Shown here: positions 21,797 through 31,962 of the stretch, piece by piece
Layout of the letters: the number at the start of each line of letters is the position of its first letter
Numbering within the stretch: position 1 is the first letter of the stretch
DNA from: Agapetus fuscipes
Lineage: Eukaryota > Arthropoda > Insecta > Trichoptera > Glossosomatidae
DNA: 64,000 nucleotides
Reading direction: 5' to 3'
Assembly: GCA_951799405.1 (NCBI GenBank)
Contig: OX637361.1
Coordinates: 9,398,170 to 9,462,169 of the forward strand
Notes under the pieces: generated by a model
Told to the model about the DNA's origin: nothing
The model's input: only the letters and a program-made list of their open reading frames with translations
Databases searched by the model: none
Translations under genes and position numbers: made by a program

Positions 21797-22489
21797 TTCA
21801 AAAAAAAATCCCGTTGTTTTTAACAATATGTTTCTTATACTTTATGGCCTTAGTAAAAGAGTGACATAAATGAAAAAAATCACGCTTGTTAAACAAATTT
21901 TTATCTTAGATCTTAAGTTAATTTTTTTCATATAACTTAAAAAATCACGCCACAAAAAAATATTTAAAAAAACTCGTTTTTTTTTCTTATTTTTGCTCGC
22001 ATTTTGTTGTTTTGTATTTTGGAAATATTTTTTTTCTTTATTATTATAGAATGATACAAATTCTAGTTTGTGGTGTACTTTTTAATAGAATAATGGGAAT
22101 AGTTTTTGCGATAATATGAAAAAACTGAAACTAATTAATTTATTTAATTCTTGAAAACAGTTTTTTCATATTATCTCAAAAACTATTCACATTATTCGTT
22201 TAAAAATTACCCCACAAACTAGAATTTGTATCATTCTATAATTATAAAGAAAAATAAGATTTCCAAAATACAAAACAACAAAATGCGAGCAAAAAATGTA
22301 AACAAAAACGAGTTTTATTAAATATTTTTTTGTGGCGTCATTTTTTCAGTTATAAAAAAAAAACTAACTTTAGAATTAAGATAAAAAATTATGCAATATG
22401 TGTGATTTTTTTTATTAATGTCACTCTTTTACTAAGGCCATAAAGTATAAGAAACATATTTTTAAAAACAACGGGATCTTTTTTTACCC
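21797..22489. mobile_element. Long palindromic foldback MITE
   Basis: Arms of roughly 320 bp are inverted copies of each other. ATCCCGTTGTTTTTAA at 21809 pairs with TTTTTAAAAACAACGGGAT ending at ~22479, and CACAAACTAGAATTTGTATC at ~22214 pairs with the inverse at ~22056. The centre is near 22140 (CTGAAACTAATTAATTTATT). Diverged relatives at 36073 and 59020 share CTTATACTTTATGGCCTTAG-like text. Non-coding. No target duplication could be assigned. Confidence 0.8.
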
Positions 22490-22892
22490 TAAAGCAATTT
22501 CAACATTCCGTAGCTTTATGGTTGTAATAATATTAAAAAAATAACTTTTAGCTCTCCATTTAGCAAATGCCAACCTCTCTAGAACCTAATCAGGAGTCTA
22601 AGACAACCTTAAGATGCACGGGCAATAAGCTCTTGAAACACAAGTCACAATAACGTAAATATAACCTCTTGTCAGCAACTTCTAGATTGCAATAATAACC
22701 ACACGGTTTTATGACTTATAAGTTATTCTCAAGCCATTAATATGACCGACTAGCAAAGCATTAACCTTTCTAGGAGACTTATTAGACCTAAAGGCAAATT
22801 TCACAACGTAGGACGACTAAAGTGGTTACTTGGGCTGAGTGTTAGGGCCCTGGTTCGGTTGTACCGCTCGAACCGCCCTTAATCCGGGCCTG
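22490..22892. repeat. Right subterminal region of the 13.4-kb element
   Basis: Holds five AACCT pentamers (about 22572, 22583, 22605, 22664, 22764) in the same orientation as those at the left end. The internal inverted repeat lies at 22820-22834 and the TIR ends at 22892. Confidence 0.55.
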
Positions 22893-23164
22893 GTTCTCAC
22901 CTTCTGTTCATAGTGTAACACATTGACACGGTTGCATAAGACCTGCCCTTTAACGAGCGTATCCTCTTTGAAGCGCATTATGGTGAATTTCTATCATTGT
23001 TGTGATTATTTTGCTTTCATGGGTTATCCCGCAATTTCAAATCCTAACGTGCTTATGTTACTAGTACTCGTAGTAGGTATATTTTTGTTTTCAAGCAATT
23101 GTACATAATCATTGTTTTTTATTTATTTATGTAATATTTATACAAACTTTATGTACGGTAGGTA

Positions 23165-23480
23165 CATCGCTCAGTAGTTAATCGTCCACTCTGTAAATTC
23201 GAAGTCTTTATAACCGAATTGTTAAGTTACAGAAATTGTTTGGATCGTGCTTTTTGCTTTGCCAGCGTTGTGTTGTGGAATGCGTTACCGCACAATTTAA
23301 GGGCTGTGGAGTTTGCAAATGTATTTAAGTCAAATTCAAAGGGTGTCTTCTTAGGAGATCCTATGGCTCTGCATCCTGATCTTAGTAAACTTAAAGTAAA
23401 TTCACAAAGTGACACTTAAAGAATCGTTATTTATTAATATTAATTACAGTTTTGTTACATGCACCTAAAGCTTTCCTCAA
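23165..23480 (+). pseudogene. LINE ORF2 C-terminal relic
   Basis: The frame reads YRNCLDRAFCFASVVLWNAL, then PHNLRAVEF and FKSNSKGVF, the (F)xxAxxxxWNxLPxxLR block near the C-terminus of many LINE polymerases. A stop at 23417-23419 is followed by AT-rich sequence. Upstream RT is absent. Confidence 0.65.
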
Positions 23481-24190
23481 TGACAGGAAAAGCCCATACT
23501 TCTATTTACATTATGTTCTAGTATTTTACGTTATGCTGGCCGTCATATCTTGAAAATTATAAGGTGGTAATGTAGTATTATTCTTCACGAATAAGGGATA
23601 AAACGTCGTATATGAAACTTTGGTAAATCGTTAATTTACTCAACAACTAAATTTCAAATTTAAACACAACCTTCCGAAATTCTCAAATTAAATTCATTTT
23701 ATTTCCAATCACTTAAAACACTGCCGTTAAACTATTGCGTAATAATCATTATAAAAATGATCAAGACTGCTTTTGTTGAAGGCGTTCTTGCAATCAGGTA
23801 TTTTACAACGTCACTTTTTTACGTGTTGCGCAGGTCAGTGCGGCCGAAATCCGGCCTGAACGGAAGTCAAATTATGATCCAATAAACGTTACAAAAAAAT
23901 GCATTTGATACCAAATATTGAAGCTGACAAAAAACGCGTAATTCCATGTAGCATGTAGAAAAAATCTTCGTACAACATATTCTAGCGCATAAAAAAGAAA
24001 TTGGTGTTATATCTAATAAGATTATCTACTCTTACATATGTAAGCAAGGAGACTAGTCACTGTTTGCAATGTGGCATGTGTGAGCGCGAACTTACACGGT
24101 CCAAATTGTACTAGATCCGAGATCCAACTTCAGCATTTGTGCCTTTCTATCCGGGATACTTAATCCTTGTTATATGGTATAAATATGTAG
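23481..24190. other. No gene; short family A scrap
   Basis: AT-rich. Only GGCATGTGTGAGCGCGAACT (24071-24090) matches family A. Nothing else recognised. Confidence 0.45.
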
Positions 24191-24340
24191 GTTCCTTGAT
24201 TTATAGTTGATATGAGTTTGTATGACTGTAAAAATGGTTTAATTTGCCAATGTTACCCCTGTTTCAGGGAAGGTCTGCAAAATTTGCAGGTCTTATGTTC
24301 ATTGGAAATTGAGTTTTTATGTTGTTAGTCCACATTAAAA
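24191..24340 (+). repeat. Family A, 3'-truncated
   Basis: TTCCTTGATTTATAGTTGAT to TGTTAGTCCACATT. The CCCTGTTTCAGGG hairpin is intact; the distal third is missing. Confidence 0.8.
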
Positions 24341-24437
24341 CTGAATAAGTGCTGATTCACTTATTTGAAAAATAGTAGATACTACATTTTATCGGGAGTA
24401 ACATCTCATAGTAAGTGAACAGCTAATGTAATAACTT

Positions 24438-24497
24438 AGAGGGCTCTTGAAGTGTGATACACACAAAAACAGAGCTCACCAAATAAATCATCCTAAT
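24438..24497 (+). mobile_element. Alternative SINE-Q 3' module (solo)
   Basis: AGAGGGCTCTTGAAGTGTGA and ACACAAAAACAGAGCTCACC plus AATAAATCATCC match the 3' end joined to the SINE-Q core at 54838-55098. Here it follows unrelated sequence. Confidence 0.5.
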
Positions 24498-25256
24498 ACA
24501 TGTATTATTATTTATTTTTTTAATTGTAAGGAAGTGCTCATGAACAACTTCTACACTACAGGATTTCCACACGTCTTTAGTGTTTTCTCTCGTAGAAAAT
24601 AGGAAATGGGGAACTTATCCGAGAAACCCATTCTAGCTTAATATGTCACTTATTCATTTTATTTATTCATATTATGAGTATTCTAACTATCTCAGCATAT
24701 TTAACAGACATAGGTTCCTTATGCCAAATCTTCGTAACATCATGGCAAATAATTAAAATATAGAATGAATATTCTGGAATATCAAGTTACCACGCATAAC
24801 AACTATTAGAGTATGTACCTACTCGTACATAGACACCCACAATATTTAAGTCTAGGTACGAGCTATGAAATAAATATGTTCCAAGATAAAAAGTAAAAAC
24901 AACTTTGTTTTCGATTACTTTGAGTATATTTTAATTCCACAACCGGTTTCGTAACATCCAATCATCTCGTAAACATCCATTCGCATCATCGGGTGGTTAA
25001 ATTAATACTAAATGGTTTAGAAACGGAATCAATCTTAGAGGGTGTCATTGTGTGAGGGTATGAGGGAGGGAGGGGGTGCAGGACGGCCATGTGTAGAGTT
25101 TGCGTCATCTGGATTATCTCTTAGGAATTGCTTCCTTGGAAAATGGTCCCCAATTGTATCCCAATCCATCCCCTCCATCCCATCCCAATCCATCCCCTCT
25201 GTTGACCTTAGAAAAGATCAGTCCGTAAAAAAGTGGTTAACTCTTCGGACTATAAT
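24498..25256. other. No gene; CCATCCC simple repeat
   Basis: AT-rich except for a purine-rich patch (25055-25082) and a CCCATCC/CCAATCC repeat at 25155-25200. No coding signal. Confidence 0.5.
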
Positions 25257-25502
25257 CTATCTATAATCTAAGTTGCAAGGATATATTCATTTAAAGCTCT
25301 CAGATGTATGCCCACAAACAAACACGTGTAGTTCGCGCTTACAAATGCTGATTGTGTACTTACAAATAAAATCCAAACCTCAAACGAACATACGCCCTGC
25401 AACTCTTGCCGACATTCCCTGAAACAGGGGTGACATTGGCAAAGTGAACCATTTTTTACAGTATGGGTGGTCAGCCTCATACCAACCTATAAGTCAAGGA
25501 AT
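25257..25502 (-). repeat. Family A, full length
   Basis: Minus copy from the TCTATAATCTAAGTTGCAAG end to ACCAACCTATAAGTCAAGGA. Hairpin CCCTGAAACAGGG intact; the CACATGC palindrome is partly lost. Confidence 0.9.
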
Positions 25503-25685
25503 AACATTAAAATTTAATGAGTCAGTCTAGAAACAGTTGTTTTATTTTGTGATATTCATTCAATAATAATGTCTTAAAAAAAAGATCCAAAAACTGCATT
25601 CCCTACTTAACGTTGCCAGCACTATAAAGTGCCTTTTTAAACAGAAAGAATTATATTGATTGTAGAGGTATTCACTTCGTAATGA

Positions 25686-27290
25686 TTCATCTTAAAAGAT
25701 AAAAAAATAAACAACTTTGTTTTTTATTTGGCACAGAGTCAGAGTCGGAAGAAGAAGGGGACCCCGCCCTTGACTGCTGGTTCAAAATCATGGAGTGCAT
25801 CTGCTTCATGTGTCCCAATTGAGGACCTGGGTTACCCAGCTGGGGTACTTAGACCCATTAAACCCGTCCAGGGGGTGCCGGGCGGTGGAGAGCTTCCCTC
25901 GATGATCGCTCTCATAAAGGTAGCGAACTCTAATGTCGTAGAGGAGAATAAGAGGCTGACAGCGGAGTTTAAGCAATCTCAGCTACGTATGAAAGCTCTG
26001 GGTTTGAAGAAGAGGCCCTCCCTCCCGCAAATGCCCATGTGGGTAACGGAGGCAAGCTTAAGCGCTGCCCCTCCCGTCGTCGGAGAGGGTCCCTGTAAGC
26101 TGGTTGCAGCCGCTGAGGCCACCCTAGCTGGCGAGGTTGCTATGGAGGTCGAGGATGCAAGGGACCTAGAACCTCGAGCTAGGAGGAATGCCGGGAAAAG
26201 AATTGCGCAAGCGCCCAAGCTCCCACTTGCGCGGTCTGATGACAATGATAGCTCCCAGAGCGACGAGGATATGGGTAACGGAGGTGAGCATAAGAGGCCT
26301 AAGTGGCACAAATTCACCGGGAACGTGCCCGAGTCGTTATTTAGAATGACTGAATCCGTGTTTTGTGATTTCGACATCAATGAGTCAACGGAGGTTAGGG
26401 CGGACAGACTACAGGCGATGGCCGCCTTGAGTTCCGTTGACTCTCCTCTGGCATCTAATTTCCGGCGCCCTACCCTCCCCATCGCCGCAGCGGCGGGCAT
26501 GTATTCATGCGCGCCGACTAAAGCAGATAAGGTGGGTGAAAAGACACAAACTCACTCCGCACCTAACGTCGATGCATCCGGGAAGAGAAAGGGTCCGAAC
26601 TTGAAGACAACGACCACCGAGCAAATACGCAGGGGTAATTTGCGTACAGCCGCTGCTAAGCTCGCTGAAACCCTGACGGACGGATCTAATGCGCACGCGA
26701 GAGTACTACAGTTCTTCGCCGCCGGAACCACTAATCCTAAGTTTGCTACGGCTGTGGCGGTTGCCCTGCTCAGGCGTGTTAGAGTTAAGGCACCTCACAA
26801 CCTTACAAACGTTAAAGTCAAGAAAGGACGAAGACATGCGATGCTTGGCATCGTGGAGCTGTGGGCCAACCGTGACGAAGAGTTGGTCGAGCCGATCATG
26901 GAGAGCTGCACGACTAGTGCAGATTTCGTTCCGGAGGCCGCTGGTGTGGCGCACACCGCTGACGATCTCGTGACGATGGCAGACGTGTTGACATCAACGC
27001 GTCTGGTTATTGAGCGTCTCCTCAGTGATAAGGTGTGCCCATACTGTGTGGCTTCGGAGGCCGTGGGACGGGCTAAACCGGAGGCTGTGTTTGAACCTTC
27101 AGTCGGTGAGAGGCAGGAGGAAAAAATCCGCGATGTTAAATTCGCGGTCCTCGGCCACTGGATCAAGGCGGGTGACACCGCCAAGGTCCTGGCCGCCATA
27201 GCGCGTGCTCACAATGCTGAGCAGCACGCGCTGAACGGTAATATTTTTATCGTTACCGGGATGGAGGAGTCACGGAATTCAGACTCGTAA
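25686..27290 (+). CDS. Orphan GC-rich reading frame, ~500 residues
   Basis: Open from 25686 to the TAA at 27288. The first in-frame ATG is at 25902 (461 codons), but coding-like sequence begins earlier at the CACAG|AGTCAG junction (25735/25736), preceded by a T-rich tract, so this may be an internal or last exon. Features: basic N-terminus (SRKKKG), a short coiled-coil-like helix (NVVEENKRLTAEFKQSQLRM), an acidic-serine run (DDNDSSQSDEDMG), an Ala-rich helical C-terminal half (LAETL..HARVLQFFAAG..VAVALLRRVRV) and a lone CPYC. No zinc knuckle, RT, integrase or transposase motif. GC content is far above the surroundings. A gag/ORF1-like protein of an element, or a captured gene, are both possible; I do not recognise the family. 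Confidence 0.6.
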   Translation, partial: FILKDKKINNFVFYLAQSQSRKKKGTPPLTAGSKSWSASASCVPIEDLGYPAGVLRPIKPVQGVPGGGELPSMIALIKVANSNVVEENKRLTAEFKQSQLRMKALGLKKRPSLPQMPMWVTEASLSAAPPVVGEGPCKLVAAAEATLAGEVAMEVEDARDLEPRARRNAGKRIAQAPKLPLARSDDNDSSQSDEDMGNGGEHKRPKWHKFTGNVPESLFRMTESVFCDFDINESTEVRADRLQAMAALSSVDSPLASNFRRPTLPIAAAAGMYSCAPTKADKVGEKTQTHSAPNVDASGKRKGPNLKTTTTEQIRRGNLRTAAAKLAETLTDGSNAHARVLQFFAAGTTNPKFATAVAVALLRRVRVKAPHNLTNVKVKKGRRHAMLGIVELWANRDEELVEPIMESCTTSADFVPEAAGVAHTADDLVTMADVLTSTRLVIERLLSDKVCPYCVASEAVGRAKPEAVFEPSVGERQEEKIRDVKFAVLGHWIKAGDTAKVLAAIARAHNAEQHALNGNIFIVTGMEESRNSDS

Positions 27291-27329
27291 ACGAAATCTA
27301 GAGAGGTCGGTTCCTGTGTGGGAAAATTA

Positions 27330-27425
27330 ATACCGGTCACCAAAGGTCCATCCAGACTTCCAGATATTGGGTGTTGACGCTTTCTATGACGAAGAAAGAG
27401 CTCGCAGAAGACTTTTAAGGTCTGT
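27330..27425 (+). mobile_element. SINE-Q core fragment
   Basis: ACCGGTCACCAAAGGTCCAT and the diverged GGTGTTGACGCTTTCTATGACG..GAGCTCGCAG correspond to the SINE-Q core. Head and known 3' modules are missing. It begins ~40 bp after the orphan ORF stop. Confidence 0.6.
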
Positions 27426-28031
27426 GCAAACGAAAACAAGACTGAACTAGTAAAAAATCTCAATATTGGTATTTATTTTAAAGAGGAAATATCCAAAATT
27501 ATTCCCCCATCACAGGTAAAAGAACTGAGCCTGCTACGATGTATCGAAAATTTCAATCTTTTAGGTACCTATCAATGAAGTAAGATGTGATACTTGCTCT
27601 CTTGTGCCAGACAATCCCAGCTAAATTGAAATGTCTCTCGGCGTGTAGGAATACGTTTTGACATTAAGTTGTTTAACAATGATTTATTGAACATTCGTTA
27701 TGGCGGAGATGCACACCACGAATGTTTGCTCGCATTCGACCGAGTAAACTTCGACGAATACAATTAGGTATGTCATTCGATTAAAAATTGGTGTACGATG
27801 AGAAAAATATAAATTGGTCCGATGATGAAGCAATCGCGAAAATGTTTTTAAAAGTATAGTGTCCGTAAAGTGGTTTGAAACAAATTTCTTTATTTCATAA
27901 CATTTTTGTTAAAAAAAATGCCGTAAATAAACCTGTTTTTTTCACACCTCGAGAACGCTCTACAAATTTGGTCCTCACTAGAGAAATGCCAATTACACAA
28001 ACAACACCCAATTGCTTTATGGTGGATGACG
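27426..28031. other. No feature seen
   Basis: AT-rich, no recognised coding or repeat sequence. Confidence 0.45.
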
Positions 28032-28095
28032 GATTTAAGCGCCCTTGGGGTGGCTAGTGCCACTAAACGGTGCTTTTTAAAATTGTATTTTTTTT
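28032..28095 (+). mobile_element. L2-like LINE 3' stem-loop, fragment
   Basis: AAGCGCCCTTGGGGTGGCTA, then GTGCCACTAAACGGTGCT, is the same nested hairpin as the 3' UTR of the LINE at 15058-17594, in the opposite orientation. A T-rich run follows. The LINE coding part is lost. Confidence 0.75.
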
Positions 28096-28359
28096 TTTAT
28101 GAACCTTAGATGACCAATCTTTGGTAAGGCATAGGTAAGTAAGTATGAAGTTTTCAACGCAGCGGAAAACATATTCTAAAAACAAAATTATATTTGTTTT
28201 TGCACGCTATGAAAATCGATTCTCTCAAATTTTTTTTTTTTATTAAAAACCTTGTAATGTTTATGGACACAAATGATAACAATAAAAGAACACAAATGTT
28301 ATATATTCAACATCAAAAGTGATATGACATTCAACATCTAACCTACTGTTTATATACAT

Positions 28360-28570
28360 ATAGGTTTATTTTTTCTTTTCTTTTCTTGGTTATTCTTTTG
28401 TTTTTTACTGTAATGTTTCATATATATTTTTTTTTGTATTTTATTGTTTTAATTGTTCTTCATATTTTTTTTTTGTACTCGTATTTTATTGTTTTTTTTT
28501 TGCAGTTTTGTATAAACTCACTTAATATGTACTTTTTTGTAAAAGGCTTATGCCGTAAATAAATAAATGC
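28360..28570 (+). mobile_element. LINE 3' terminus, type GGCTTATGCC
   Basis: T-rich sequence ends in AAAAGGCTTATGCCGTAAAT followed by AAATAAATG, a small stem-loop plus (TAAA)n typical of jockey/CR1-like LINE ends. It resembles the end (GGCGAAAGCCGTTAATTG) of the LINE at 39678. Confidence 0.5.
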
Positions 28571-29480
28571 ACCAATTGAAAGCATAACTTTATGTCCTAA
28601 AAAAATGTAAGCTTGGAATGCTCATGCTTTCTGTAATGTCTTTCTGTAAAAAAGAAAAAAGGAATTTAAAAGAATGAGTTGTTCTGTATTTTTGTTAATC
28701 AAAAATACTAAGTTTTACAGAAAACCGAATTCGTTTGTGTGATATATGTACCTACTCGTTAGTGCGTTGATATCACCGAATATTCGGCGAAAGATTCGCC
28801 GCGTACATATGTAGCCAACATTTTACATTAAGACTTTTGCTCTGTTTTCGTTTCTTAATAAATCGTGTTGTTCCAGATTTAATGCATTATAACAAATTCA
28901 TTGTTGCCAAAAGTGACACGCTGTTCACTTCTGATTTTCTAACATACCGTACAACAAAAACCTCCTGAGGCTTCGCAATATATTTTTCTCACTCAGCAAT
29001 GCTTGCTAATTCAAAATGTCAAATTGTATCCAGGAAATGTCATGTCGATTTTTTTGACATTTGACATTCAATCTCACAGAGGTGGAGATCCAAAGTCAGA
29101 GGTTAACACTGACAAAAATAAATGTGAAATTACATCCATCGATGAAATGGCAATTTTTTTTTCATGTTGTAATTAAAAATGATGAAATTGTGTCATAGAT
29201 TTTGACGATTAATAATTGTGTGTACATCTTTATTTTTCGGTTATATAAGGCCTACATATTTTGTATAGATTGAGATGATTTGACATTTAAAATTGCAAAT
29301 TTGCAGAAGTTAATAAGTGCCCACATTTATGCCAATTTCGAATGAATGATGAATGGTTTTATTAAAATCGTTGTCTAATTTTCAAATCTTTTCAAGATTT
29401 GAAATTACATATTTGTGGTTCCATCTCAATTTAATATGGGTTTATTAAAATATCACCACTTCCTCTCAGTGTCTCAAAAT
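28571..29480. other. No feature seen
   Basis: AT-rich. Several TGACATTT-type words occur near 29040-29290 but do not form a clear unit. Confidence 0.45.
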
Positions 29481-29484
29481 AAAT

Positions 29485-29588
29485 GCAACACGACACTACG
29501 CATCTAACGCCCTGCTACAAAAAAATCAGGTCATCGTCTACCACCTCACCAATACCAACACCTTTGCGGCACTCCAGTAAGTGTCATA
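29485..29588 (+). mobile_element. SINE-Q 3' module remnant
   Basis: CACTACGCATCTAACGCCCT and CACCTTTGCGGCACTCCAGT match the module seen at 380 and 46068. It is cut by the SINE-B copy that follows. Confidence 0.55.
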
Positions 29589-29907
29589 GTAACTAAGCTG
29601 GGCATACAGAGCAACCATTTATAGCGTTGTGCGCGAAGGGATAGCATGTAGCGTGTGGAAATATTTATTTTTACAGGAAAGTCTTACGCCAACCACTTCA
29701 GTTGAAGTGGGTATTTTCCAGCTCCCGACAGAGCTGGTTCTCATTTATTGTGAAAGCCGAGTATACTTTGCCGATATTATTTTGAATTTAAAATAAAAAC
29801 CTAAACGGAAAATCATTTTTAACACCCTTTGTCGGGATCTAACTCTAGCCGTTTGCATGGGATGCAACACTCTAAGTCTACCAACTGAGCTATCGACCGG
29901 ACTTACG
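29589..29907 (-). mobile_element. SINE-B, diverged
   Basis: Minus copy with head (GTCCGGTCGATAGCTCAGTT), the CCACTTCAGTTGAAGTGG hairpin and CCAGCTC..GAGCTGG. The terminal hairpins are diverged. Confidence 0.85.
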
Positions 29908-29999
29908 ATCAGGAAAAAAAAACAAAAAAAAACATTGCGTTGGGCCGATGTCGCTATGAAAACTTGATTATTATGTGGTAGGTATTCTTGTTTCTTGTT

Positions 30000-30257
30000 A
30001 TCTAATCTAATCTAATCTAAGCTGCAAAGATATATATCATTTAAGATTTATATTAAATGCATTCCCACAAGCAGACATGTATAATTTCGCGCTAACACAT
30101 GCCGCATGTGGACCTACAATATAAAAACCCAATCTCAAATGAACATAAGCCTTGCAACTCTTGCCGTCCTTCCCTGAAACAGGGGTGACATTGGCAAAGT
30201 GAACCAATTTTTTACAGTATGGGTGGTCAGCCACACAACAACCTATAAGTCAAGGAA
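30000..30257 (-). repeat. Family A, full length, (AATCT)n tail
   Basis: The tail end shows TAATCTAATCTAATCTAAGC, that is (TTAGA)n read on the plus orientation of the family. Both internal hairpins are present and the other end is TAAGTCAAGGAAC. Confidence 0.9.
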
Positions 30258-30351
30258 CATACATGACAAATTACATTTTTAAAATCAATAAATTATAATA
30301 TTTACATGGACATAAAAAACTAAATCATAAAAACCAATTTTACTTTAACAA

Positions 30352-30625
30352 ACCCTAGCCGCCAACATCACAGATCAACCGCCATTTCTTTCTATCCTTA
30401 CATACTTCTTTCATTTCCTCCAGAGTCATAACCTTCTTCATACAAGCTCTTCTTTTATTATGACTCTGGATATTCCATTCATTCGCAATTTCGGATATTT
30501 GGTCCATCCATACCTTTCTCGGTCTTCCTCTACCACGACATCCATCTATTCTACCAACATATACTTTCTTCGTCAGTCTTTCCTCATTCAATCCCAAATA
30601 ATACACTTCATTCTATTTATGAGCA
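30352..30625 (-). pseudogene. LINE C-terminal relic (CKDRKKWR family)
   Basis: The 83-codon frame includes KKVYVGRIDGCRGRGRPRKV, WMDQISE and EVCKDRKKWRLICDVGG, the GRGRPRxxWxD..DRxxWR block of RTE-like LINE C-termini. The same peptide end recurs at 39400, 50335, 51300 and 62391. RT domain absent. Confidence 0.75.
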
Positions 30626-30629
30626 TTTA

Positions 30630-30962
30630 GTCCGGTCGATAGCTCAGTTGGTAGAGTGCTTGCATTCTACCCCGTGAGCTCGGGTTCGAATCCCACCGAG
30701 GAGGGTGTCAGAAATGATTTCCTATTTCGGTGTGTATTTCAAACCCCATAATATAAATACCGGCGAGGTTTACTCAGCCTTCACAATAAATGAGTACCAG
30801 ACCCCTCGGGAGCTGGGAAATTCCCACTTCAACTGAAGTGGTTGGCGTAAGGCCGGCCCCCTTACCTGTAAAAATAAATAGGTTCAACTCGCCACATGCG
30901 ACCCCTTCGGGGATAACGCGGCAAGAAGTTACACTATATGTGTAGCTTAGTTGCGTTGCGTA
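30630..30962 (+). mobile_element. SINE-B, full length
   Basis: Best-preserved copy in plus orientation. Head: GTCCGGTCGATAGCTCAGTT and GGGTTCGAATCCC. Then GTGTCAGAAATGATTTCC, an A-rich middle, the CCACTTCAACTGAAGTGG hairpin, the GTAAGGCCGGCC..TTAC arm, the CCCCTTCGGGG hairpin and ACTATATGTGTAGCTTAGTT. Confidence 0.9.
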
Positions 30963-31860
30963 TTTCAATTTTAGAGACATAGAATTAGTATTTTTTACAA
31001 ACTGTTGCAATGTCCTCTATTACTTTAATAAACAATGTTTTATGTGTCGATTAACCAATAAATTATCAAAAATATTAACTGTATTTTCATTTTAAGCACA
31101 AAAATCTGAAGACTCAGGTATTCAAGAGCAAGTTTTAATTTTTAGCTTAGCAGCCATATAGAAAACCCAATAAGATTATTTTTACAAAAGAATACAGAAT
31201 ATTAATAATGAATTACTTAATGGTGAACGGGGAGAGAACTGGGGAGATTTCTTTATATTTTTTGCACACTTTAAGAAACAAGAAGAAGGCCTATAACATT
31301 CTATGGATCCCATTTTTAGTCCAGCCAACTTAGGAACAAGTAATGACTCCTTGATGAAGCTTTTGCAAAGTCAAGTAGCCTTAGACAGTTTGGCAATAAT
31401 GCCGATCGAAAATAGACATCATATTTCTTTAATCTTCTTTATTTAAAGTAATAAACAACTACCAGGCACATTGAAAACGTTAATTTGTGCTGCCACTTTG
31501 GCAATGGCATTAACAGTGAACCTAACAATATTATTACATTATCTAAATCAAGCTTCGTACTTCTAAATTTGTGCTCAGATGCCCACATAGCTAGCACAAA
31601 TAAGGCTAAATCTACTGGCTTTCAACAATATAATCTTCTATGAAATTGTAAACAATACAAGAAAATCTATTTTCCCCTAAACATGTTATTTGCCAATACA
31701 CCTGTTGAATGTCAAGATTTGCATTAAATGACTATTATTGTGTACAGATGATACACGGAGAGAGGTGTTGAACAGACAGCACTGGCAACCGTTGATCAAG
31801 GAAACTGAGAGACATGCCCTGCATAGTCATACCAATCATGGCATATAGTATTTAGTGAGG
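30963..31860. other. 3' flank of NAD synthetase; no further gene
   Basis: AT-rich sequence downstream of the NAD synthetase stop codon on its own strand. No frame or repeat recognised. Confidence 0.5.
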
Positions 31861-31861
31861 T

Positions 31862-31886
31862 TTTATTCAAGAGCATGGAATTTATT
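31862..31886 (-). terminator. Polyadenylation signals of NAD synthetase
   Basis: Two AATAAA hexamers read on the minus strand (31881-31886 and 31862-31867), about 77 and 96 bases after the stop codon. This is the expected position for a 3' UTR end. Confidence 0.65.
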
Positions 31887-31962
31887 ATCATTTGAAAGGA
31901 AGTGTACCAAATTTTAAGCATTTCCTAATGATATTTCAAGTATCTCACCAGATAAACGTGAA

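Larger units (their letters stand above)
9487..22900. mobile_element. 13.4-kb element with 14-bp TIRs and 8-bp target duplication
   Basis: The 8-mer GTTCTCAC occurs at 9487-9494 and 22893-22900. Directly inside are CAGGCCCGGATTAA (9495-9508) and its exact inverse ending at 22892. A second inverted pair, CCCAAGTAACCATTT (9842-9856) and AAGTGGTTACTTGGG (22820-22834), matches 14 of 15 bases. An 8-bp duplication fits hAT or P superfamily elements; subterminal inverted repeats and an internal THAP exon recall P elements. No transposase frame survives, and many later insertions enlarge the interior. A single insertion event is well supported; the superfamily is not settled. Confidence 0.85.

Noticed and set aside
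25257..25502. Family A as a Helitron
   Set aside because: One end begins TC, and a weak subterminal hairpin exists, but there is no CTRR terminus and no consistent A|T insertion site among the copies viewed. Left unclassified.
25979..26500. 173-codon minus-strand frame
   Set aside because: Antisense shadow of the GC-rich orphan ORF. High GC lowers stop frequency on both strands.
30630..30705. Candidate functional tRNA gene
   Set aside because: The A- and B-boxes are good, but there is no cloverleaf anticodon arm. It is the head of SINE-B.
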